From the NCBI RefSeq assembly GCF_016545825.1, contig NC_052619.1:41135682-41199681 (forward strand): a stretch of 64,000 nucleotides of DNA, read 5' to 3'. A program made the position numbers and the translations under genes. This document shows positions 47,170 to 58,559 of the stretch, piece after piece. The notes under the pieces were generated by a model that worked only from the letters and a program-made list of their open reading frames with translations, did no database searches and was not told the origin of the DNA. This DNA comes from Eucalyptus grandis (taxonomy: Eukaryota; Streptophyta; Magnoliopsida; Myrtales; Myrtaceae). Numbering within the stretch: position 1 is the stretch's first letter; each line of letters opens with the position of its first letter.

Positions 47170-48374
47170 ATATCACATGCATAAGCACAATCCTGCTTTT
47201 GATAGACATCAATGTGGAGAAACTAACAATGTATTCTGGTTCGTTTTGTTCTCTTGATGAAATGCTAGGAGAAAATATTAGGAATAAAGTATCTACCTGA
47301 TCATAATGCCAGGAGATGTTGCTGCGAGCTTCCTTGATACATGCTTGAAGAAGTACTTAGCCGAAGCAATACCAGCTGTTAATAACATTGGTGTCCACAA
47401 CCCCTAATCAAAAAAGGGCATCCATCGGTTTAGTATCTTTAATAAGATCGTGTAAAGTCAAAAACATTTTGTTCAAATTAGTAATGTATTGAGTACCTTT
47501 CCTTAATTTCGAGACGGTAGAATTAGAATCTTTGCTGGCTCTGAGAATCTGTAACTTTTCATATTGTTGGCAAGTAATTAACCAATTGGTAAGCTCAAAA
47601 GGATACAGCATTGAATTTTTACCAAAAAAAAAAAAAAAAAAAAGGATACATCATTGAAAAATGAAGTCCATTTGATGAAGCAAACAACATAAAAAAGATT
47701 TAGAAGACCTCTATCTTTATCTATAAAAGAAAAATCAGCGTTTATGTAAGCATCTGCCAGGCCTAGATCAGCCTGAGTCATGACCTGAAAAACCAAAAAT
47801 TCTCTATTAAGGCACAAAAGGGTCTCAGCAGGAAAAAGCAAAAACTGCACTTCTTTTGTAAGAGGGTCCAGAATAGTCTGGTCCGGTGTGGGCCGAAGTT
47901 GCATGTACAGATAGAACAATAACTTCCAGTAAAACTGTGGACTGTGGATCCTCATAGTTACTGTTAGAGGACATCTTTTTGTGGTTCCCTCAAATGTAAA
48001 CATCATGCCTCCTTGCTCTAATAAACTATCGCTCAAGAAAGCACAATTATCACTACCTAATTCTCAATATGTGCCCCTAAACCGTGAGTCAATAAGAACA
48101 TTTTGCATTTTCGAGTATCACTCTTATTGACAAGTAAACTCACAAATTCTGTTTATGAGATACTAACTAAAATGTAGTAAGTGGACCACAACAAAGTAGC
48201 AATGGCTCTCTTACCTTACCAAAAAAAAAAAAAAAAAAAAAAAAAAAACAAACAAACAAAGTAGCAATGGATATGACGTTAAAGATGAGAAAATGTTGAC
48301 TCAGAGGTTGATTCAGAGCAATGATGGTTAAGAGTTCTGAGGATCTACATAAGACAAAAAGAAGACATGTACGC
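47170..48374 (-). pseudogene. CFA synthase copy A, continued
   Basis: Minus-strand exons continue after element 3: a broken 'DTNVINSWYCFG' exon (~47300-47405), an IANRDS-type exon (~47490-47550, frameshifted), 'VMTQADLGLADAYINADFSF' (~47685-47785) and 'GGMMFTFEGTTKRCPLTVT' (~47920-48025). All correspond to copy B exons at 62145-62851. The homology ends at ~48374, where a Ty3 fragment begins. A 26-base A run near 48222-48247, with the word AAAGTAGCAATGG repeated on both sides, looks like a small insertion. Confidence 0.88.
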
Positions 48375-50064
48375 CATCGATACCTGATTTTTAGTTGACG
48401 AGTCGAAAAAGGTTAGGAAAATCAATATTTGGGTTTCTGATTGCGACAGAGCTTGTTTTTGGCTAAAAAAGTGCCTCATTTCATTTCTATCTTTTGCATT
48501 ATCATTTTAAGCAATTTCTAGTTTATTTTCAAGAAAACCTGAAAAGTTGAACGGTTGACTTTTGGATTGATTTTTAGTTAACCTTTTGACCAAAATTCAA
48601 TCTCGCGTCAAAATTTGGTTTTTTACCCAAAAAGATGCCATTTAGCCTTAATTTCACATTTGTCAAATTAATTTCCCAAAAATTCAAAGATATGATTAAA
48701 AAAATCAACCCTATAAGAAAAGTCAACTAAATGGTTTATTTGTTGTCAAACCTTTGACTAAAAAAATTTAAAAAATGCACAAAAGCATTTCTTTTAATAT
48801 CAATTTGACTCTTATGTCGAAAATTTCACAAAATTCGATTAAGAACCTTATTTTTCGAATTTTTCGGTTTTAGGTTTTGAATCGACAAAAAATAAAATTA
48901 TTTTTATTTTTGTCATAATTAGGCGTAGTTCCTTCTTTGACACTTTGTTTAGGGACTATTTTAAATTTGCTTGTGCATTCAATTTCGTGAATTGCCAGGT
49001 CAAAATCTGAATTGCCGTTTTGAGGCCTAATTAGTAGACCAAAATTGACCTTTCATAACTTGTGAACGGACGATTATTTCTCACTTATTTCCTTAAGAAA
49101 AGTCTAAATTCCAAATCGATTTTGAGAAATTCATACAAGAACTTATTGATTTAAAGGATTTTATCCTTCCAAGCATAAAAAAAGTCAAGCAATTAAGCTT
49201 CAAGAATGATTTTCCTTTGCCACACATCAATGTCTTAGTTGGCAGTATCGGTGGCTTGAAACTATTTTGCTTCATGGATGGATTTTCCAGTTATAACCAA
49301 ATTCGGATGAAAGAGAAAGACAAGACTAAAACGTCTTTCATCACTCCATGGGGAACATTTTGCTACAAAGTTATGTCATTTGGCTTGAATAACGCAAGGG
49401 CAACATATCAAAGAGCCATGGTGGCACTATTCAATGACATGATGCATAAGGAGATTGAAGTCTATGTCGATGATATGATTGCAAAGTCAAGACAAAGTGA
49501 AGATCATGTTGAAATCTTGAGAAAATTCAAGCTGAGGCATAACCCCACAAACTGCATATTTATGGCAAAGTTTGGGGAGCTTCTTGGATTTATGGTTAGT
49601 AACAAGGGTATTAAGATAGATCCCCTTAAGGTAAAGGGTATATGCGAGCTAAAACCTCATTCTACTGCTAAGGAAGTCCGAAGTCTATTGGGAAAATTAA
49701 ATTATGTTGCGAGATTCATCTCCTAATTGTTAGAAACCACTAAGCTGTTTTTTAAGTTGTTGAAGAAGAACACCAAGGTCAATTGGAATGATGAATGTCA
49801 GAAATCCTTCGAAGAGCTTAAGCAATATCTTTTTCAATTTTCTGTATTGGTACCGCCTATCCAAGGCGTGCCTTTGATCTCGTATCTCACCATTCACGAA
49901 GAGTCTTTAGGAGCCATGTTAGCACAAAAATGACCAAAGGATGGAATAGAAAGTGCAATCATGTCACATGGAGTGATTGGACAAAGTTGTTTTATTCTTG
50001 AAAAACGTGAGTATATTACTACTTACCATGATGACTATTGGCTTGTAGAGTACATAGTTCCTGG
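48375..50064 (+). mobile_element. Ty3 element fragment, LTR fused to RT
   Basis: Bases 48375-49200 align with the first 830 bp of the 7-kb insertion at 32662. At AATTAAGCTTCAA (~49190-49204) the sequence jumps directly into a Ty3 reverse transcriptase. That means an internal deletion has removed the rest of the LTR, gag, protease and early RT. The fragment ends at ~50064, where CFA fragment C begins. No 3' LTR or TSD is visible. Confidence 0.8.
49202..49933 (+). pseudogene. Ty3 reverse transcriptase fragment
   Basis: The open reading begins KNDFPLPHINVLVGSIGG and includes 'FCFMDGFSSYNQIRM', 'TSFITPWGTFCYKVMSFGLN' and the catalytic YVDDMIAKS at 49463-49489. A TAA at 49724-49726 interrupts 'VARFIS*LLETTKLFFKLLK', after which the frame continues toward RNase H until a TGA at 49931-49933. 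'YVDDMIAKS' with 'LGFMVSNKGI' is typical of the Tat/Athila branch of plant Ty3. It is a dead fragment. Confidence 0.88.
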
Positions 50065-51650
50065 GTCTTTCTCTATAGATCCTTAGGAGTGTTTAAATAG
50101 CATAGCTGTGATATAGTGTCATAGTCAGCATCTTCTCATCTGGAGATCCTCAAGAGTGTCAAGTGTCATTGTGGTCCACTCCCGCAGTTTCATTAATATC
50201 TCAGAACAGAATTTAGGAATTTACTTGTCAATAAGAATGATATTCGAAAATGCATAATGTCCTTAATGACTTACCGCTTAGAGGAACATTTTGAGAATCG
50301 GGTAGCAATAATTATGCTTTCAGGATAGGCAATTTATGAGAGGAAGGAGGCACGATGTTTACCTTTGAGGGAACCATGAAAAGATGTCCTCTAACAGTTA
50401 CTTTGAAGATCAATAATCCATAGTTTAACTGGAAGGTATTGTTTTAACTTACGCAACTTCAGCCCACTCTGGATCAAACTATTCAGGACTCTTGCACAAA
50501 TAAGGCCCAGTTTTTGCTTTTTCGTGTAGGTCATGACTCAGGCCGATCAAGGCCTGGCAGATGCATAAATAAATGGTGATTTTTTTCTTCTGTAGACAAA
50601 AATAAAGGTCTTGTAAATCCTTTTTAGGTTATTTTCTTCATCAAACAGATTTCATTTTATAAATGCTGTATCTTTCTAAACATACCAAATGCTTAATCGC
50701 TTGCCAACATTATGACAAGTCAAAGATTCTCATAGCGAACAGAGATTACGATATAGCCATCGTAAAAAGTTAAGTAAGAAAAGGTACTCAATACTTTACT
50801 AGTTGGAACAAAATGTTTTTGACTTTGTATGATATTATTAAATCTCTCTTTTGATTAAAAAGGTTTGTTTTACTTGCTGTTAGTTTCGGCCTGCTTGACG
50901 GGTTAACCTTTGAGTGTTCTGTGACAAATGCTTTGCCTTAAAAAAACGTAGGCGAGAATTGAAAAGACGCATGAAGTTCTTGAAATCGGCTGCGGTGGGG
51001 GAAGCTTGGCCATTGAAGTTGTCAAGCAAACCGGATGCAAATACACAGGCATTACTCTGTCGAAAGAGCAACTGAAGTATGCCAAGTCAAGAGTGAAAGA
51101 AACAGGGCTTCAGGGACCCAATCAACCAGCATTTTGAACTTGACAGCTTAATTCATAAGTCCGAGAGACAATGAATGTAAATCTTTCATTGCAGGACAGC
51201 ATCAAATTCCTTCGGTGCGAATATCACCAATTGCTGAGTACCTACAAATATGACAGGATCATTTCCTGGTGAGTTTCTGGCCTTCTTGTCTATTCTTAAC
51301 CTGGCTAAACAGACCAAAATGATGCTTAAGAGACCCTCTTAATGGAATGAATTCACAGCAAGGTGATAGAAGCAGTTGGCCACGAATACATGGAGGAGTT
51401 CTTCGGCTGTTGTGAATTGGTACTAGCCAAAGACGGACTTCTTGTTCTACAGGCATGTGACATACAATGTTTTGTGGCTTGAATTTTTGTTTCAAAAGTA
51501 AAAATGTGTTAATTTTTTCTCACTGTTCTATTAAATGGTGAAGTAAATTTCACTAGCTCACTTCCATACCCAATGAGCGGTACAACGAATACAGGCAGAG
51601 TTCAAACTTCATAAAAGAATATATCTTTCCTGGGTGCTGCATGCATTCCA
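50065..51650 (+). pseudogene. CFA synthase fragment C, inverted
   Basis: This is the only long CFA copy on the plus strand. Exons readable in order: 'GGTMFTFEGTMKRCPLTVT' (~50345-50430, with stops), 'VMTQADQGLADA' (~50530-50580), then after loss of three exons the AdoMet-binding exon with 'EVLEIGCGGGSLAIEVV' (~50952-51113), 'DSIKFLRCEYHQLLSTYKYD' (~51195-51270), 'VGHEYMEEFFGCCE' (~51360-51453, followed by the GC donor GCATGT), and part of the next exon ending at ~51650. Introns are present, so it is a genomic duplicate, not a retrocopy. It is closest to copy B, not to A or D. Confidence 0.9.
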
Positions 51651-52634
51651 ATTAGTAATGTATTGAATACCTTTTCTTAATTTCAATACGGTAGTATCAG
51701 AATCTCTGTTGGCTATGAGAATCTGCAATTTTCCATATTGTTGACAAGTGATTAAGCATTTGATAAGCTCAAAAGGATACAGCAAAAATGAAGTCCATTT
51801 GATGAAGAAAACAACCTGAAAAAGATTAGAAGGCCACTATCTTTATCTACAAAAGAAAAATCACCTATGAAATCATCTGATAGGCCTAGATCACCGAGTC
51901 ATGACCTGTAAAACCAAAATTTCTCTTTGAAGACGTCTCAGCAGGAATGAGCAAAAACTGCACTTCATCCGTAAGAGGGTCCTGAATAGTCTGATCTGGT
52001 GTGGGCTGAAGTTGCGTGTATAGATAGAACGATACCTTCCAATAAAACTGTGGAATGTGGATCCTCAAAGTAACTGCTAGAAGACATCTTTTCGTGGTTC
52101 CCTCGAAGGTAAACATTGTGCCTCCTGCCTCTAATAATCTGTCGCTCAGGAAAGCACAATTATTGCTACATAATTCTCTATATATTCCCCTAAACCGTGA
52201 GTCAATAAGAACATCTTGCATTTTTGAGTATCACTCTTATTGACAAGTAAATTCACAAATTCTGTTTCTGAGACACTAACTAAAATGCAAAGTGGACCAC
52301 AACAAAGTAGCAATGGATATGACATTAAAGATGAGAAGATGTTGACTCAGAGGTTGATTCAGAGCAATGATGATTAACAGTTCTGAGGATCTACATAAGA
52401 CAAAAAGAAGATATGTACACTACCAGCCAATAGCTAAAATGATAAGTAGTAGTATACTCACGTTAATGATCGTGTGGAAATATGACATCCAAGAAATCTA
52501 GTAACAAAAAGGCGTGCCCCCATTTCCTTGAGTGAAGGAACCAGATTCTCAAGAACAAAATGATTCTGTCCGATCACTCCATGTGAGCAGCCATGCCAGC
52601 CTGCAAAGAAGTCCCTTCACTTATACAACTTGCC

Positions 52635-52676
<42 letters not shown>

Positions 52677-55600
52677 ATACCTTCAATCCATCCTCATGGA
52701 AGCCATATCCTGAAAGAAGAATGAGAGCTCAAGTTGGTAATGAAATATAAAACTATGTTCCCTTGTTGACCTGAGTCCAAGAATTTAAAAAAATTCTGTC
52801 TACCAAAAGATTCAAATCACAGCAATTTTATGAGCAATGACCTTACAAAATCAACGCATCAATTAGGCATAACTTAGGACCCTCCTCATTCAAAATTTAA
52901 CCTCAAGAATATCACAAGAACCTTGTAGGAGTATTCTTTTTTACATGCACAGAATTTAATAATACTCTCAGCGTTGCTATAAAAACAGTCACTAGCGATA
53001 ATATAGAAATTACAAAGTCTCACCCTGGTAAGCTCCGCAGAACCAAATTCCTCTTTTTCCTTGGATCTGATCTTAGCTCTTGTGAAGCTTTCGATGCAGC
53101 AACAGATGGAATTGGATGGCCTGTACACCACTTAAGCAATGTGTGTTGCGGTTCTCAAGAAGGATTGAGAGTCACGAGAAACGGCAAATCCTTCTGATCA
53201 AGGTTCTGCAAACTTTTACCGGCCCAATTAAGGAAAAGAGCATTGGTCCTGCTGAAACCAGTGCCAACAGAAAGGTAGTTCTAGAAGCAGTCAACCCATG
53301 GAAATTGTCAGCGGAATGCACCTCACGAAGATGCAACGTTGCTAAAATTTTAGTAGGCATTCACAACTTATATGCATACTGACCTAATACTATTACTGAT
53401 GTTTATGCACTCCATGACAACTGCAAGCTTCACTTCTTTTATTTTAAGGTGATATGTAGCACGGGTTGGTAATGCAACAGATCCTGAAGGGAACAGTTGA
53501 ATCAGAAATAAAATCAGCAAAACACAGTTGCCATGCCTGAAGCACATCGGGCCAGTACGTCAAGCACACTTTATTTTCATTACTCCCCGTAAAATTGCAC
53601 GCACTCCATGCTGCTGGGTTCTTGGGCATGAAAGTTCTGTCATTATGAAGATAAATCTCGCTGCCAATAGAAAAATGTACCAATGGTTTGCATTCTGTAG
53701 TAAATATAGAAAGCAAAAAGAAGCCTGCTATTCTCGAAATTTCACTGGAAAATTTCCCAAGCAGAAGGCTTAAAGCAGATGCAATTGACAACAATATCAC
53801 TGTGGACACCATTGTTCCATTCTACATCAACTAACTGTGCCCTTGGAGACAATTGGATATTTCTCCATTAGTATGTTCACAAAAATACTAGTCATGAAAA
53901 CTTACATGAAACTACAAATTAAACAATTATAGCTGTAGGCGTATTGGAACGCACCAAGTACTCTCATTTCCGTCTAAGTTGCTTGGTCTCCCAATAATAT
54001 CAGAGCATCTGGTGCATGGACAGCTACATTACACTTATCATATACTTCTTCAAAATCATCTCCAGTTAGGACAACGCATCCTGTTCAATCTCCCATTACT
54101 GATAAATTGTGGACTAAAAAGACCAAAACTATAGATTGCCATGATGATTCTTAAATATACCTACTTACACCCATATCGTTTGCTCTAGTTCCATGTCACA
54201 TGACCGAAACAATGCAGAAAAGGGCAAGACTTAAAAGCAAGTACTTACCCTCATCACTAGTTGAGACGGATTGCACTTCACAGCTTGTTCTTATCTCACA
54301 CTCCACTCTCAAGCTCATCTCGAATCCACAAATATTTACAGTTCAACTCATCAAATCTTTTGTAGGACTTCCAGAGAAAAAATTATGAGCATGAACATCC
54401 AGTTTTCCATCTCGAACCACTGAATCCAAACTATCATCACCTTATTGACATAGGAACGTGAGCATCTCTGGACAGTAAGCCACTGAGGGCGGCCAAAAAC
54501 CAGCAAAGAAACCATGTGAAAATGGACAGAGTATTATGACGAGAGACTGATAGAGATGGAAGAAAAGATTAGTTGATTGACTTATTGATAAAAAATGCTA
54601 CCAAATTAAACAGCAGAGAATTGGTTGGTAGGACATCTGAAATTGCAAATCACAGTTTGTGTCGTTTACAATTAATCACTAACTCTTCTAGAGCCACATA
54701 ATCTACCTGAAGCAGATGATAATTGCAGCAAAAGGACTGAACCGAGAAGGATAAAAAGCTCATGACTCCTTCCGAAGGGCCAGATTGAACCACAAATTGG
54801 GATCTACATGAAAATATAATTAATTGGTAATTGCCATAGATCTACATTCTACAAACAAGCTAAGGACAGATTTTGTTATATGAGTAAAAGATCGAGGATA
54901 TGACAGAGTACAGTGATTCAACAATCTCACAATATAAGCCTTTTGAAATAATTCAGAGTAACCCCGTGACTTGATAATCTGTCCCAAAGTTTCGCTGCAG
55001 TTGATGTTGGGATTGCTCTTGAGTCCTTCTAGGTAACTGCAAAGATAAACAGTCATCAAACAGAGTGAATGCCATTGATTGTCCGGTCGTGCATATGAAA
55101 AGGATGCAAGAACTTGAAGATTGGCTTATACATTTCAATGCAGTAGGCCCAGCTTGAACACCTCAAAGTCATGTAGGATATGCTACTGTCAGAATGAATT
55201 TTGACCATTTTTCGAGACAACATTTGATATCTAATCATCTTATCCTGCTATTAAATGCATAGAATGTCCTGAGTTCCCTTTTGAAAAGTGAATTTTGACC
55301 ATTGTTCAAGGAGTTTGGAATCTGAAGTGCATTAGGCTTCAAGAAATCACTCTCTACATTGATATCATCCATGATCCATTTAGCTGGCAACAACACTTAC
55401 ATTAATGATATTTTCTACTTCTCATTAGCAAGATTGCAAAACAGATTAGCAGGAAATCTTTGGCATAAATGATTATGATCAATATCATTATTGTGAGCTG
55501 CGAGCAGAAGACTTGATTTACCTGAGGACATCCTCCTCAAATTTGATGATTCCTCTGAGCATTTACTGGAAGCAAGGATTCAACACATTTGTCTTCTGGG

Positions 55601-55760
55601 CAAACAACCTCTAAATACCATTTCTGCTTCCCCATTCACAGCCTCAGACTTCATCTAAGCTGACAAAAATGACAAGTCAGATATCTCAATTTCCACTCCA
55701 AGACTCTCAAACAACTCCATCATATTAGGGTACATAACCTGCAGGCAACCAGTGATTCGC
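51651..55760 (-). pseudogene. CFA synthase copy D, N-terminal half
   Basis: Minus-strand copy with introns. From right to left: 'PNMMELFESLGVEIEISD' (~55740-55690), 'NPNINCSETLGQIIKSRGYS' (~55025-54965), 'SCEVQSVSTSDEG' (~54265-54230), 'VYDKCNVAVHAPDALILLGD' (~54060-53990, then an in-frame TAG), 'NPAAWSACNFTGSNENKVCL' (~53635-53570), 'NLDQKDLPFLVTLNPS' followed by TGA (~53210-53165), GYGFHEDGLK (~52682-52712), the MAAHG exon with a 1-base deletion (~52460-52605) and 'GGTMFTFEGTTKRCLLAVT' (~52125-52060). It shows the FAD/amine-oxidase-like N-terminal domain of plant CFA synthases. Stops and shifts make it dead. Confidence 0.9.
52637..52673. repeat. (GA)n microsatellite at a splice donor, copy D
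   Basis: About 18 GA units lie a few bases inside the intron that follows the GYGFHEDGLK exon. On the gene strand it reads GTATAG then (TC)n. Copy B has a shorter run at the same place (63373-63398). Confidence 0.85.
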
Positions 55761-56119
55761 GTCAGCATTAGAAGTTGCTCAAGACTAGCGATTCTTTTTG
55801 AAGAAAATTACTTTCTTTATGATTAAAATCACTTTTCTGGGATGCCAAAGAACCATGATCTCAAAGCAACAGAATAACAGATCAATGGCTATAACTCTCA
55901 TCACCCATGCTGTATGCCGCACATTTGTGGTATATTAAATCAATTTATACTCCCATACAAGATTTGATGGTTAAACCTATTCATAGATGTTTCAATGGCC
56001 TGCAACTTTTTCGGTGATGTGCCATGTCTTGAGGGTAAAAAAATGATCAATAGCATATTTCATTATTGATATTATACATGATAATAAACAAATTCTGTCC
56101 ATGCATACAATAGTACCGA

Positions 56120-56325
56120 GAAACGGAAAATCCTTCTGATCCTGGTTCTGCAAATAAATATGGACCCGATTAATAAAAAGAGCATCAGTCATGCTGAAAC
56201 TGGTCAGAACGGAGAGGGAGTTCTCGAGGCTCAAACACTGGAAATGGTCAACATGAACCGGAACACACAATGCTTAAGTGGTGCAATGGCCATCCGATTC
56301 CATCAGTCACTAAATTACATTCAGT
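56120..56325. pseudogene. CFA fragment E with internal inversion point
   Basis: Bases 56120-56250 match copy B 63876-64000 in minus orientation (the NLDQKDFP exon start and the intron to its right). From ~56254 the sequence changes to plus orientation and matches the EPEHTLLKW...GHPIPSV part of the same exon. The two halves of one exon therefore meet head to head near 56251. It is a small rearranged relic. Confidence 0.8.
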
Positions 56326-57495
56326 AGTTTTGAACTATCACTTTATCCAATTATAAACAATTATTACCGTCTGTGATTATGTAAACATGGTTCGACTACA
56401 TTCCAAAGATGTAATCTGAGCAAATTCTACCGTTTGCTTATGAGTTCATTAATGAGATTCCTTGTTATTCATGTTCATAAAATTATAGTCGGATGCCCAT
56501 TTCAAGTAAACAACGCTTCTCATCTGTGATCGACAGTAGCCATTGGGGAAAGGTGACCTGCGGTGGCAATGATTGGCGAGTGGTGGTCCGTGGCAGCAAT
56601 CGGTGAATGGGAATGGCGACTGATAGAATTGGGCTTTTTGATAGATTTCACAATTAGACATGTGGAATTGGAATATCAATACTAGGTAATTCAATTCCGC
56701 ATTTTTGAGGAATCCTGTCTCGTGGAATCCAATTCCACATTGTGATTTCTCTCCAAGCATGAAAGTATTGAGAATAACATTCTCTGAAGAATCCAATTCC
56801 GCATTGAACTAAATGAGCCCTTACTCTTTCATTTTTTACTTGGAAATTGGTCTTCCACTATTCGAATCTTAAGTCCATTGTCATCTCTCTCCCTCTCCCC
56901 CTCCCCCTCTCTCCCTCGCCCTCGCCCTCGCCCTCGCCCTCCCTCTCCCTCTCTCTCTCTCTGAAAAAAAAAAAAAAATAGTTATGGCTTCGTCTTTGTT
57001 TGTTCTCTCTGACCTTTGGGCCATTGTTCGATGTCGTTTTCTTGTCACATAATGAATAATACTTGCTTTGCTTCTCAACAACAAAGGATGATTTTTCATG
57101 TTGGTTCTGTAACAGCAATCTTTAGTTATAGGAAGTAAAATCATGACAAAAATGTCATATTCAAATCTAAAAATCCACAATATCCAAAGCTGCAAAACCT
57201 GAGCATTACCAAAATTATGCACAACTTGATACCCAACCCATGTGCTGGTAGACACAAGATTAGGTGAAAACTCATCAAGATGCAAGGTAAAATCTTACAG
57301 ATGCAGAGGTCGATACCTGCCGGTTGGCACTGGTGAATTACAGCTAAGCAACTCTTTGGACAATGCCATTTGATTAGAAATTGGCTTTCTGCAAAAGAAC
57401 TCCATAACGTACATTGCTCAGGTTTGCCGCTCTGCCACTCTTTGCCTTCGAAATCACGTCATATAGAGAAAGGGACGGTTTCAAACCTTACTTCG
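56326..57495. other. Duplicated flank and simple repeats
   Basis: Bases 56640-56820 correspond to 29640-29840 and may be a short MITE: GGGCT...AGCCC ends and CCAATTCCGCATTGAAC words. A CT/CCCTCG compound microsatellite spans ~56883-56961. Bases ~57250-57420 match the 3' flank of the left-unit PPR (30500-30665). No gene is present; long ORFs here are readings of the microsatellite. Confidence 0.55.
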
Positions 57496-57499
57496 GTCC

Positions 57500-58434
57500 G
57501 TTTGGTTCAACTTTGAGAAAACACTTTTACATTTCCCCAAATATCTTTGAACGAGCGGGCATTCAATGAATGCAAGAGTGTTTGGATACTCATTTTTGTG
57601 TATATTTTGTAAAGCAACTTTGAGATAAAATTAAAAAAATAAAAAATAAAAAATAAAAAATAAAAAAAGAAAGAAAGAAAGAAAGAAGAGGAGATGCAGA
57701 GTATCGGAAAGGGTGAAAGTGTGGGGGAGGCAGCTTGAGCAGCTGCTGTTGGTGGTGTTGCTGGTGGTGGGGAGGCGGCTGGTGGCGGCAGCGGTGGTGG
57801 TGGGGAGGCGGCTTGCTTGAGGTTGCACGATCTCAGGTGATGCCCTGGGTTGTAGATGCAGATGCATCGAGGAGGACAAAATCATGGGGAGGCGGCTTGC
57901 TCTGTTGCTGGTGGTGGTGCTGGTGGCAATGGGGAGGCAGCTGGTGGTGGTGGTGCTAGATGTTGTGGGGAGGCATCTCGCCCGAGGTCACGCACGACCT
58001 CGGGCAATGCCTTGACCGAGACAAAGGTCGCCTTGGTCACGCGACCCGGCAATGCTTGAGGTCGTGCAACCTCAGGTGAGGCTTCCCGGAGGCTGGGGCC
58101 AGATCTGGCTGGTGGAGCCCGCGGCTGAGCTCCGCTAGCTAAGCTTCACCGGTGGAGTAACAAGTTGAAGGGAGAAGACGATGAACAGTATTTTCTAGGG
58201 TAAAAGAGGAAAACGCGATTATCAACAAGGGTAATATTAGAAAGAAAAAAAAATTATTAAACCCCTACTTAACATTTCATGAAAGCTCAAAACAGATTCT
58301 TACCTCTTTTGAGCTTTCAGCCTTCCAAATGCTAGCATTTGGCCAATGAGATCTCAAAATATTGAACCAAATATCTAATATTTTTCTCAACAAGCTTTGA
58401 AAATTCAAAGTCCCTTTAGAATGTTGAACCAAAC
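57500..58434. mobile_element. TIR element with GC-rich core
   Basis: Perfect 12-bp terminal inverted repeats GTTTGGTTCAAC (57500-57511) and GTTGAACCAAAC (58423-58434) bracket ~935 bp. An (AAAAAAT)n/(GAAA)n run lies at ~57632-57686 and a GGT/GGC-rich core at 57720-58140. No transposase is present and no convincing TSD was found. It sits between the PPR pseudogene and its duplicated flank and has no counterpart in the left unit. A hAT- or Harbinger-type MITE is plausible. Confidence 0.6.
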
Positions 58435-58559
58435 AAGGAGGAACCATTCCTTTCTTGCCCATTTCTGTGAGCAAAATCTGGGCCCTATACGAGCTGCCCT
58501 ACCTGCAGTATCTGTGGATCTTTGTGTTGTATATCACATCATTGGGCTCTATGCATCCA

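Noticed and set aside
50930..51085. Minus-strand ORFs opposite the AdoMet-binding exon
   Set aside because: They are antisense readings of CFA fragment C, whose plus-strand translation matches the family.
56858..57285. ORFs with Glu-Arg/Gly-Glu runs on the minus strand
   Set aside because: They translate the CT/CCCTCG microsatellite and share no recognisable domain.
57631..58059. Trp/Gly- and Ser/Thr-rich ORFs
   Set aside because: They are produced by the GGT-rich core of the TIR element and do not look like genes.
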